Below are positions 18,655 through 26,892 of a DNA stretch of 64,000 nucleotides, in pieces; position 1 is the stretch's first letter; every line of letters begins with the position of its first letter. Both the position numbers and the translations under genes were made by a program. Location of the stretch: NCBI GenBank assembly GCA_019448385.1, contig JAGTXO010000009.1, positions 682,001 through 746,000 of the forward strand. The letters run 5' to 3'. A model generated the notes under the pieces. That model was not told where the DNA came from. It made no database searches and saw only the letters and a program-made list of their open reading frames with translations. Source of the stretch: Diacronema lutheri (Eukaryota; Haptophyta; Pavlovophyceae; Pavlovales; Pavlovaceae).

Positions 18655-20529
18655 CTAGGAGGCGCGTGCGGGCGCCAAGCCGCAAAGCGCGGCCAGCGCG
18701 ACCGCGACGACGGCGATCGCAAGGGCGCCGCACGCGCCAAGCCAGAGCGCGCGCTCCGCGCCGACGAGAGCGCGCCAGCCGCCGAGCGCGCCGCGAGCGA
18801 CGGCCGCGCGCCAACCGGCGCGCGCCGGCTGCGCGGCCGCGCATGTGAAATCGAAGACGTGCACGCACCCGCCCTGCGTGCCGACGACGAGCACGTCCCA
18901 GCGCACGAGAATCGCCGACGGGCCCGTCGCGAGGAGTAGCCGCGCCGGCCGAGCTGGCCGGCGGCGGTGCGCGCCCGCGTTGGCACCGGCGGCGCGCGCG
19001 GCGCGCACGGCGGCGGACGCGTCGTGTATGAGCACGCACGCGCCGGCCGGCTGCGTCGGCGCTGCGCCGGGCGGGTTGGTCGAGCGGCAGCCGACAAGCG
19101 CAACGGCCGCCTCGGGCAGAAGCGCGCAGCACGATGCCGCGCCGGCGCAGTTGAAGCTCGCCTCCGTGTGCACACCGCTCGGCGTGCCGTGCACGGCCGG
19201 GTCGCCGTCGCCCGCCGTCCGTCCGCCGGGTGGGTGCGGCGCGCGGTCGGAAAAGCACAACGAAGCGAGGACGAGCTCGCGATGTGAGCAGAGCGCGAGC
19301 GCGAGCGCGCCGCCGCCGGACGCGCGCCGCGCGGCGCGGATGTGCGCGCTGACAAACTTGGACGGGTCGGCGAACTCGTCGTACAACGCGACCAGCTCGG
19401 CGGGGAGGGGCTGGCCGTTGGGCAGCCGCTGGTGCGAGGCGCGCGCGGCGGGCTGCGTGCACGGCAGCGAGGGTGGTGCGAGCACCTCACACGGCGACAC
19501 GTACCACTCGCCGCCGCCCGCCGCGGCCGCGCCGTCGGCGCGCGAGCCCGTGGCCGGCGCGCCGCTGGGCGCACCGCCGTCCAACGCATCGTCCGCATCG
19601 TCTGCGTCGTCTGCCGAAGAGCTCGCGTCAGCGGTCGGCGCCGCCCAGCGCGCCGACGCGAGCTCGAGGTCGTCGCCGCAGCCACGCGCCGCCTCTGCCG
19701 GCGCGAGCTGCGTGCGCCACGCGCGCACCGATCCGTCGGCGAACGCCGCGACGGTCGCGCGCCCGTTGAGCTCGAGCGCGAGAATCGGCGATGCGTGCCG
19801 GCGTGTGCGCACGCGCGCGCCAGTGCGCAGGTCCCACCAGACGACGCGGCCCTCGCCGCCTGCTGAGACGAGCAGGTGCTCCGACACGAGCGCGAGCGCC
19901 ATCACGCACCGCTCGTGCCCGCCCGCCAGCAGCTGCTCGCACGCGCCCGAGCGGACGTCCCACCTGCGGATCGTCTTGTCCCACGCACCCGAGAAGAGGG
20001 CGCCGTCGGCGCAGCCGCGGAGGAGGAGGCAGCGCACGGCGCCCGTGTGCCCGCGCAGCGTCGCCACTTGCCGGCGCGAGCGCAGCTCCCACACGCGCAC
20101 GCAGTGGTCCGAGCCGCCGGCGGCGAGCGTGAGGTCGTCGAGCTCGAGCGCGGTCACCATGCCCGCGCGCTCCTTTCGCGGCTCGAGGACCCACTCGCGC
20201 GTGGCGGGCTGCGCGCTGCGCCAATTCGCAAGCGCAGCCTTGCGTACGGCGAGGGCGCGCGCGAGCGGCGCGCGCGCGCTCGCCGACGGCGCGAGCGCGA
20301 GCGCGCGCCGCGCGACGTCGTCGTACGTTGCGCGTCCGCCGAGGTGCGCGGCCCACAGAGTCTCGGCGGCCATCACCTTGCGGCGGAGAGAGGTGCAGAC
20401 AGCGGCGAGGCGCTCAAAGTCCTCGGCCGCCAGGTGCTGCAAGAGCACGCCGAGCACGTCGTTGTGGAGGAGGTCGAGCATGGACGGACTGGGCGGTGTC
20501 GCGGACTCGATGGTGGCGTCTGACGTCAT
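18655..20529 (-). CDS. F-box/WD40 protein with C-terminal transmembrane anchor
   Basis: 624 residues from the Met at 20529. Residues about 16-60 form an F-box (MLDLLHNDVLGVLLQHLAAE, then AVCTSLRRKV and LWAAHLGG), the Skp1-binding module of SCF ubiquitin ligases. WD40 repeats follow: AAGGSDHCVRVWELRSRR, FSGAWDKTIRRWDVRSGA, SAGGEGRVVWWDLRTGA, AAFADGSVRAWR and a late VVGTQGGCVHVFDF. The last 30 residues (ALWLGACGALAIAVVAVALA) are one hydrophobic helix with a very short tail, suggesting tail anchoring to an internal membrane, which is unusual for an F-box/WD40 protein. The frame is open to 20598, but the Met at 20529 fits the promoter and the F-box position. Confidence 0.85.
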   Translation of the reverse strand: MTSDATIESATPPSPSMLDLLHNDVLGVLLQHLAAEDFERLAAVCTSLRRKVMAAETLWAAHLGGRATYDDVARRALALAPSASARAPLARALAVRKAALANWRSAQPATREWVLEPRKERAGMVTALELDDLTLAAGGSDHCVRVWELRSRRQVATLRGHTGAVRCLLLRGCADGALFSGAWDKTIRRWDVRSGACEQLLAGGHERCVMALALVSEHLLVSAGGEGRVVWWDLRTGARVRTRRHASPILALELNGRATVAAFADGSVRAWRTQLAPAEAARGCGDDLELASARWAAPTADASSSADDADDADDALDGGAPSGAPATGSRADGAAAAGGGEWYVSPCEVLAPPSLPCTQPAARASHQRLPNGQPLPAELVALYDEFADPSKFVSAHIRAARRASGGGALALALCSHRELVLASLCFSDRAPHPPGGRTAGDGDPAVHGTPSGVHTEASFNCAGAASCCALLPEAAVALVGCRSTNPPGAAPTQPAGACVLIHDASAAVRAARAAGANAGAHRRRPARPARLLLATGPSAILVRWDVLVVGTQGGCVHVFDFTCAAAQPARAGWRAAVARGALGGWRALVGAERALWLGACGALAIAVVAVALAALCGLAPARAS

Positions 20530-20543
20530 CCATTCATGACGTC
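20522..20543. promoter_or_regulatory. CRE-like inverted repeat spanning the F-box gene start codon
   Basis: GACGTCAT (20522-20529) and ATGACGTC (20536-20543) are perfect 8-bp inverted arms around a 6-bp loop. With base 20521 the left arm is a full TGACGTCA, the bZIP/CREB site. The left arm contains the proposed start codon on the minus strand; TTTTAAAGAGTC lies just upstream of the gene. Confidence 0.4.
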
Positions 20544-20673
20544 CACATTTTAAAGAGTCAATTGAGAGCCGGCCCGCAGCGAGCTCGGCACGGGCCACGG
20601 GGACGTTTGTGACTCGTGAGAGGCCGTGGAGACAAAAGAAGAGCCGCAGAAAGTGCTCCGTGACGATGATGAT

Positions 20674-21065
20674 TCACAGCAAAACGGAACGCCTCTCAAC
20701 GGGTGACTCAAGACTGATTGGCAAGCCCGGGTCGAGGACAACGCGGTCGAACTCGCCCACCATCTGCCCATGCGTGAAGATTGACTGAAGACGCGGAGAT
20801 CGCCATCTTTTTCCTTAGACGGGCAGAGCGAGCGCTTCCTCGCGAGCATTGCAAAGTCGGAGCACGCGCGCAGCATCTCGGCATGGCGCTGCAAAATGCC
20901 CTCCTCCTCGATGAGGATGTGCGAGGCGCGAGCAGAGGGGTTCGCGCGCGTGCTCGTGACGAGGAGCGAGCACTCCAGCACGCTGGCGAGCGCTGCTCTG
21001 AGCTCGCAGCCCGACGAGCGGGACGGCGCGTGCGCGTGCGGCGCGCGCGAGTGAGCGCGCGCCAA
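20674..21065 (-). pseudogene. Parvulin-type (PpiC) peptidyl-prolyl isomerase, frameshifted
   Basis: One frame encodes a parvulin N-terminal half from about 20933: ARASHILIEEEG, CSDFAMLARKRS, LCPSKEKDGDLRVF. The next conserved block, GQMVGEFDRVVLDPGLP, is in a different frame starting at 20769. The 17 nt between (20770-20786) are not a multiple of three and hold no plausible intron. That second frame hits TGA at 20674-20676 just where the family continues; IIIVTEH follows directly after the stop. Two lesions in about 200 bp argue for a decaying gene or sequence errors. Family members speed proline isomerisation; the CPS and GDL spacing recalls plastid or bacterial PpiC-type enzymes. Confidence 0.6.
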
Positions 21066-21319
21066 AGCGCGCCGCGCGCCGCGGCGCGCGGCGCTCGCTG
21101 CAGTCGAAGGTCATAGAATGGATATTTGATGTTGGTATCGGCTCATGGCAAGTCGCTCGCCACCGATTAGGCTCTAATCACGCCCCGAGGCGCCGCGCAC
21201 GCGCCGCGCGAGCGGCCCGCGGCACCGCGCGCACCGACCTCGGCTCATGGGATCACGGCCACGAGTCCCAAACTTCCAAGGAGAGAAAGTAAAAAGTTTA
21301 CGTATTCATACTTGACAGA
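21066..21319. other. Spacer upstream of the DUF2779-like gene
   Basis: Holds the region upstream of the broken parvulin and the promoter of the DUF2779-like gene. A small inverted repeat GATTAG-gct-CTAATC lies at 21165-21179, and an AT-rich stretch ending TACGTATTCATACTTGACAG directly precedes the ATG at 21320. No gene seen. Confidence 0.4.
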
Positions 21320-23494
21320 ATGGCGGCCGAGCGGCTTCGGCCGGCGCTTCGTCTGCTCTCGGTCGCGTGCGCGGCCTCGGCGCACGCGCCGGCGGCGGTA
21401 CGCGCCGAGGCAGGGTCGACACCGCTCTTCCACAAGGGCGTGTACGACTCCGCCGCGAAGTGCGCGCGCCTCGGCTGGTTCATCCGCAGGCGCCAGTTCG
21501 TCAAGCCGCGCAGCGCCGGCGCCGACTTTTTCGCCGAGCAGGGGCGCGCGTTCGAGCTGCACGTGCTCGCGTCGGCGGACCTCGCGCCCAACGTGGTCGA
21601 GCTTCCGGCGGGGCTATCTGCCGTCGAGGCCGCCGCCCAGACGCGCGCCGCAATGGCGGACGCGGTGCGCGAGCTGTGCGCGACGGGTGACACGAGCGCG
21701 ATCCTGCAGCCGACGTTCGTCGCCGGGCCGCTCGTCGCGCGCGCGGACGCAATTGTGCTCGCGCCGCTCGACAGCGAGGCGGCGGTGTCGGCAGCGCGCG
21801 CGGCGGCGGTGGCGGGCGACGACATCGCCCTCCTCTCCGCCGTCCGTTGGGACCTGCTTGAGATCAAGTCGGTCCTCGCGAGCAACGCGTGCGGGAAGGC
21901 GGCCGACCTCGCGTTCACGTTGCACGCGGCGCAGGCCGCGGGCACGCGCGTACGCGACGCGCTGCTCTACGCGGTCAATCCGCTTTATCGGCTGGGTACG
22001 GCCGACACCGTGCCGCTGCACGCCGCGGTTAACCTGACCGAGCAGGTGCGGCAGCTCGTCAGCGCCGTGCTCGCGCCGGACGCGGCCGCGCCATGCGACG
22101 ACGCGCCGGCCGGCGGCCGCGGCGCGACGGCCTGCGATGCGAACGCGGAATCGGACGCGGACGAGCCGAGCGGCGCGCCGTTCGTTGATCGGAGCGTCGC
22201 GCGCCTCGAGCGGCTCACCGCGCTGCCCGAGCCGGCGGGCGCCACCCCATTCCTCGGGTGCAAAGGGTGCGTAGCCGAGAGCGAGTGCGCCGGCCGCGGC
22301 GTCTCGCACCCGCTCTGGGAGTTGCCGCGCATCGGCGACAAAGCACTGAACGCGCTCGTCGCCGCCTCGTCGTCGCTCGAGATCGCGCACGCCCACCCCG
22401 ACGACGTCGCCGGCCTCACGCTCCCGCAGGCGCGCTTCTACCGCGCGGTGCTGCGCGGCGACACGGCGCCCATACTTGCCGACGCGCCCGACGATCTCCG
22501 GCGCGCGCTGCGCGCGATCGAGCTGCCGGTGCGCTACCTCGACTTCGAGGCGGCGGGCCTGCTCTTCCCGCCGCTCGACGGCCTCGCCCCCTTCGAGCCG
22601 CTCCTCACGCAATACTCCGTGCACACGCTCAGCGCGGCGCACGTCGAGCGCGCTCCGGGCGGGCTCGCAGCCGCGCTTGACGCGGCGTGCGGCGCGCTCG
22701 CGCGCTCGGCGCGCGGCGAGCACGAGGAGGTGGATCACCGCGAGTACCTCGCGGACGCGACGCGCGACTGGCGCGAGGAGTTGCTTTGCAACCTGCTGCG
22801 CGACCTGGGCGAACCGGAGACGGCGCCGGACGTCGGCGCGCGCGCGCGCGGCTCGATCGTCGTCTACTCGTCGTACGAAGGGACGCAGCTGCAGAGGCTC
22901 GCGGCCGAGTTCCCGCAGCTCGCAGAGCGGACGCTGCGCGTGCGCGCGCGGCTCGTCGACCTCGAGGTCGTCGTGCGCAAGTGCGTCTCGCACGCGCTCT
23001 TCCGCGGCAGGTCGTCGCTCAAGGTCGCGCTGCCGACGCTCGCGCCGCATCTGAGCGACAGTTACGCGCGCGACGCGATTGGCGACGGCAGCGCGGCGGC
23101 GGCCGCGTTCGCGCGGCTCGCGGCGGGCGAGCTGAGCGACGCCGAGACGGCCGCGCTGCGCGCGCAGCTGCTCGACTACTGCGCGCTCGACACGCGCGCC
23201 ATGGTCGAGCTGCACCGCGCGCTGCTCGCGCTCGCCGAGCCCGTCGAGGATAGCTCGGCGCGCGCCGGCGCGCCGCGCGGGGCGCCGGCCGCGCGCGTCG
23301 GGCCGGCCGAGGCGCTAGGGGGCGTGGCGGATGTGCCGCCCGATGCGAGCGCGGCGCCTATCGAGCGCATGCTCGTGTGCGACCTGAAGGCGGAGCTCGG
23401 CCTGCTCGGCGAGCGGCGCACGGGCACGAAGGCCGAGTTGGCCGCTCGGCTGACGGTGGCGAGGCAGCGGGCGGCTGTCGCGCGCGCCTTATAA
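21320..23494 (+). CDS. DUF2779-like protein: Fe-S PD-(D/E)XK nuclease, DEDD exonuclease and SAP domain
   Basis: 724 residues, no intron. The N-terminal half has the layout of Cas4/AddB-like Fe-S nucleases: Cys48 in AKCARLGW, an Asp in RADAIV (143), Glu181 and Lys183 in WDLLEIKS, then CxxC-x5-C at Cys314, Cys317 and Cys323. The C-terminal half follows bacterial DUF2779 (PF11074): YLDFE (Asp408, Glu410), GSIVVYSSYEGTQLQRLA, VDLEVVV (Asp547), SLKVALPTLAPHLSDSY and LLDYCALDT (Asp624), a DnaQ-like 3'-5' exonuclease set. Residues about 682-716 look like a SAP DNA-binding motif (CDLKAELGLLGERRTGTKAE). Inferred role: a DNA or RNA processing nuclease. The first 35 residues could be an organelle leader. 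I know DUF2779 from bacteria; the SAP tail suggests a gene adapted to a nucleus or organelle. Confidence 0.8.
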   Translation: MAAERLRPALRLLSVACAASAHAPAAVRAEAGSTPLFHKGVYDSAAKCARLGWFIRRRQFVKPRSAGADFFAEQGRAFELHVLASADLAPNVVELPAGLSAVEAAAQTRAAMADAVRELCATGDTSAILQPTFVAGPLVARADAIVLAPLDSEAAVSAARAAAVAGDDIALLSAVRWDLLEIKSVLASNACGKAADLAFTLHAAQAAGTRVRDALLYAVNPLYRLGTADTVPLHAAVNLTEQVRQLVSAVLAPDAAAPCDDAPAGGRGATACDANAESDADEPSGAPFVDRSVARLERLTALPEPAGATPFLGCKGCVAESECAGRGVSHPLWELPRIGDKALNALVAASSSLEIAHAHPDDVAGLTLPQARFYRAVLRGDTAPILADAPDDLRRALRAIELPVRYLDFEAAGLLFPPLDGLAPFEPLLTQYSVHTLSAAHVERAPGGLAAALDAACGALARSARGEHEEVDHREYLADATRDWREELLCNLLRDLGEPETAPDVGARARGSIVVYSSYEGTQLQRLAAEFPQLAERTLRVRARLVDLEVVVRKCVSHALFRGRSSLKVALPTLAPHLSDSYARDAIGDGSAAAAAFARLAAGELSDAETAALRAQLLDYCALDTRAMVELHRALLALAEPVEDSSARAGAPRGAPAARVGPAEALGGVADVPPDASAAPIERMLVCDLKAELGLLGERRTGTKAELAARLTVARQRAAVARAL

Positions 23495-23578
23495 GTCGTA
23501 TGTGTACGCATTTCCCAAAAGTCACCTCGGAATCACGCATCCACACGCACAGCCAGGTTGCGCGCGCGGCGGCTGGAC

Positions 23579-26500
23579 TCACAAGCGCGGTGCCGGCGTC
23601 GGACGCACGCGCGCATACGTCTCGGCGAGCCGCGCGTTCAGCCGTGACGACCAGCCGTTGCTCATGTTCGCGACGGACTTGCTGTCGTCCACGCCCATGT
23701 CGTCCTTGTCGACGGCCGCCGGCGCGTCGCTCGTGTCGCTCAGCCGCCACAGGTGCGGGCCCTGCAGCAGCCGAGCCATCGCCGACGCGGCCTCGGCGTT
23801 GGTCGACGCGGGCGGCAGCACGGCGATCGGCTTGTCGCGCGGCGCGGCGAGGAGCGTGACGGCGAGGTGCGACGCGGCGAGGTCGGCGTGGATCGGCACG
23901 ACGCCGAGCGCCGCCATTGCCTCGCCCCACGCGGGCGAGGCGAGCAAGACCGTCTGCCGGACGGCGCGCAGGTGCGAGAGCTTGGGCGCACCCAGCATCG
24001 CCACGGCGACGGCGCGCGCCATCGCGTGCGCGAGCTCGTCGTCGTGCAATGCGTACACGACTGCGGCGCTCGTCGTATCCCGAGCGATCGCGCTCACGAA
24101 CGGCTCGAAGAGCACCGCGTCCGCGTCCGGCTCGGCGCGCACGTACCCGTTGCCCGCCGCGTGCCGGCCGTGCAACCCGTCGGGCGCGGCGCCCGAATGC
24201 TCGAGCGACGGCTGCACGCCCGCGCTACGCCCGTTCGGCGGCGCTTGGGCATGCCGGCCGCCACCGAGCACGAGCGCGGTGAAGTTGTCGGGCGTGATGT
24301 GCAGCGCGTGCCCGATGGACTGCGCGGCGGCGGACGGCCGCACGGACGACTGCTTGGCGGTGTGCGCCGGCAGCGCGCCGCTGCCGCCCTGCTGAGGCGC
24401 GCCATTGCTGCGCGTGTGGCCGTGTGCGGCCGTGGCGCTCGTCGGCTGCGGCAGGCCGCTGCTGCCATTCGTATCGGAGCGCGGGCCGAGCGCAATGGGC
24501 GCGAGGCCGAGCATGGACGGATGGAGCATTGTCGACGACGAGCGCGAGCCTGTGCGGCGAGTGGGCGGCGCGCGCGTGCGGCGTGCGGCGAGGGGCGGTC
24601 GGCGTCGCGGGCACGGCGCGGCAGAAGCGCAGCGACGCGCGGCGGCGCGGTGGCGGCGCGCGCACCGGCGACAATTGCCGTCGCGCCCTCCGCCGCGAGC
24701 GCGCCCTGCTCCACCGCGTTCGGCGAGACGGTGACGATGGGCTCGTCGACAAATGGCGGGCTGCTCTCGGCGGTGACCTGCGCCTCGTGGAAGTCGTTGC
24801 GCCGCGTGAGCAGGTCGGAAAGGTCGACCTTTGCAACGTCCTCGCGCGCCTTGAGATGCGCGCCCGCCGCGTACTCCGCAAGCCGCGCGCTCGCCGCCGC
24901 CGCGCGCGCCTCGGACGCGGCGAGGAGCTTGACGTGCCAATTCTGCGCGAGCAGCCGGCCGGCGACGGCGAGCGCGAGCGGGCTGTCGCCCACGACGAAG
25001 GCGGTGCGGTGGGACGAGCCGTGCTCCACGTCGGACGCGGCGTTGCCCTTGCCCGCCTCGCCCATGCGAAAGACGGCGCATTTAAAAAGGATCGGCCCGG
25101 CGATCTGGTTGACGAAGACGATCGCGACGATCGTCGCCTGGAAGCGCGAGCCCCAGCCGTCAAAGGAGTGCGAGATCTCGGCGGCGAGGCCGAGCGAGAC
25201 GCCCGCCTGCGTGAGGAGCGTGAGCCACATGTGCGTGTTGAAGCGCGAGAGCGCGGGCGTCGAGCCGGCGGCGTACAGGCCGATGATCGCACCGAGAGCG
25301 ATGGACGCGGCGCGGAGCACGACGATAATGAGCGCAAAGGGCAGCGACTCGACGATCGCGGGCAAGTTGAGCGTCGTGCCGACGTACGTGAAGAAGATGA
25401 GGAAGACGGGCGGGCCGGACGAGGCAAGCACCGCGTGGAAGTGGTTCAAATGCTCGGAGTAGTTGCCGCACACAAAGCCCGCGGCGATCGTCATGAGCAG
25501 CGGCTCAAAGGCGATCGTGTGCGCAAGCGAGTGCTCTGAGAAGGCCTTGAGCTCCTGAAAGCGAACAGGGCAGGGCAGGGCACAGCAGAGCAGGCCAGGG
25601 CAGGCCAGGGCAGGGCAGGGCGGTTGAGGGGGGAGAGGGTGGCAAGCGCGAGCGGCAGGCCGGCGCACGGCGCGGCGCGCGCACGTCGCACGCCACAAAG
25701 ATGGCGAGGCCGAGCGGCAGGATAAGGAAGTGCGCAATAGGCCAGCGCACGCGCATGAGGAGCATGAGCACGTAGCCAAGAATAGCGCCAACGATGATCG
25801 ACGCACCGATCCCGACGCCGACGGTGAGGCCGATCGTCGCGCCCTCGAATGGCCGATCCGCGCACGAGATCTCGGCGAGCGAGAGGGTGATGGAGAAGGC
25901 CACGAGCACAAACAGGTCGCCGAGGACGGTGATCCCGAGGGTCGAGCTCACGAAGGGGCCGTGCGCGCGCAGCTCCTTGATGACCGCGATCGCCGACGCG
26001 GGGCTGCGCGCCATCATGATACTACCCATCACGGTGGAGACGGAGACGCGGCACTGCGGCGAGAGCTCCTCAAGGTATAAAAGCACGCCTGTGCCCGGCT
26101 CCATCAGGCCGAGAGAGCCCACGACCGTGACCGCGAATGAGATGCAGCAGATGGCGGTCGTCGCAAAGACGATCCGCTTGAGCGTCTTGCGCAGCTCAGG
26201 CATGTAGAGCTCGGCGCCGGCGCTGAACGCAATGAACGCGAGCGCAAAGGCCGTGACGAGCGGCAGCCGCTCGACGTCTTCTGCGTGCAGCAACTTGAGG
26301 ACATACGGCCCCGCGACGGCGCCCACGACGAGGTACCCCGTGATGAGCGGCAGGCCGACGCGCGGGAAGAGCGGCCCCATCGCGCGCGCGGCCATCACGA
26401 TGACGAAAAAGCCCAGCCACGACACGATCACCGCGCCCGGCGGAGCCGCGTCGAGCGCATCCTCGCCTGCGTGGGCGGCGTTGGACTCTCCCGCCGTCAT
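23579..26500 (-). CDS. CPA2-family cation/proton antiporter with RCK-like C-terminal domain
   Basis: Exons 26500-25685, 25554-24666 and 24549-23579 give 891 residues. The N-terminal membrane domain (PLITGYLVVGAVAGPYVL, AFIAFSAGAELYM, SPASAIAVIKELRAHGPF, TVLGDLFVLVAF) is a Na+/H+ exchanger fold of the KefB/CPA2 type. Splicing restores FVACDELKAFSEHSLAHTI and then GTTLNLPAIVESLP. The second half holds AFVVGDSPLALAVAGRLLAQ, a Rossmann-like TrkA-N/RCK fold expected to sense nucleotides and gate the channel, followed by a low-complexity linker and another alpha/beta segment. Intron 1 (130 nt) contains CCCTG repeats; intron 2 is 116 nt. Likely exchanges K+ or Na+ for protons at an internal membrane. 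Start chosen at MTAGESN, just before the membrane domain. Confidence 0.82.
25566..25621. repeat. CCCTG-type pentamer repeat in antiporter intron 1
   Basis: On the plus strand the segment reads as variants of CAGGG (CAGGGCAGGGCAGGGCACAG, then GGCCAGGGCAGG). In the transcript it is a CCCTG-rich pyrimidine tract running up to the acceptor CGCTTTCAG. It probably serves as the polypyrimidine tract. Confidence 0.7.
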
Positions 26501-26892
26501 ACTGCCCTCCGACGCCGCCTTCTCACGTTCGTTTGGTTGCACCGAAGGTTTTTGCCCCAAGTCTGGCGAATTGTTGAAGGTCGTCAATCCGTCTCCGCCC
26601 AATCGACGCCACGTCGCCCTCTTCTCCCGGAACGAGCAAGTACGGAGTGAGAAGGATCGACGCGTTGAGCTCAGGGAACGCGCGGCCCAGTCCGTCCTTA
26701 CACCACCAAACCCAAGATGAAGCAGTCTTGGGCGCGTGGGGGCTATCATCGCCAAACCCAAGATGAAGCAGTCTTGGGCGCGTGCGGGCTCGATCGCCAG
26801 CCCCCCCTTTTCCTTTTCCACTTCCACACGAGCCGCAGGCGACAGTCATTTTTGACTGCGCGCGACAAACGCGCGCGTCCCGCCGCCTCGCG
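26501..26892. other. Spacer between myosin 3' end and antiporter start
   Basis: 392 bp between two minus-strand genes: it holds the myosin 3' untranslated region and the antiporter promoter. The main feature is a pair of 33-nt direct repeats with a hairpin core (26706-26784). The frame in front of the antiporter ATG is open but low complexity, so I did not extend the gene. Confidence 0.5.
26706..26784. repeat. Two perfect 33-nt direct repeats, each with a 7-bp hairpin
   Basis: Copies at 26706-26738 and 26752-26784, start-to-start 46 bp. Each contains CCCAAGA and TCTTGGG as perfect inverted arms around the 8-nt loop TGAAGCAG. The hairpin can form in RNA of either strand. Confidence 0.8.

Noticed and set aside
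20758-20786. A short intron to repair the parvulin gene
   Set aside because: The only GT..AG spans available are about 22-29 nt, too short, and removing them does not restore the conserved residues.
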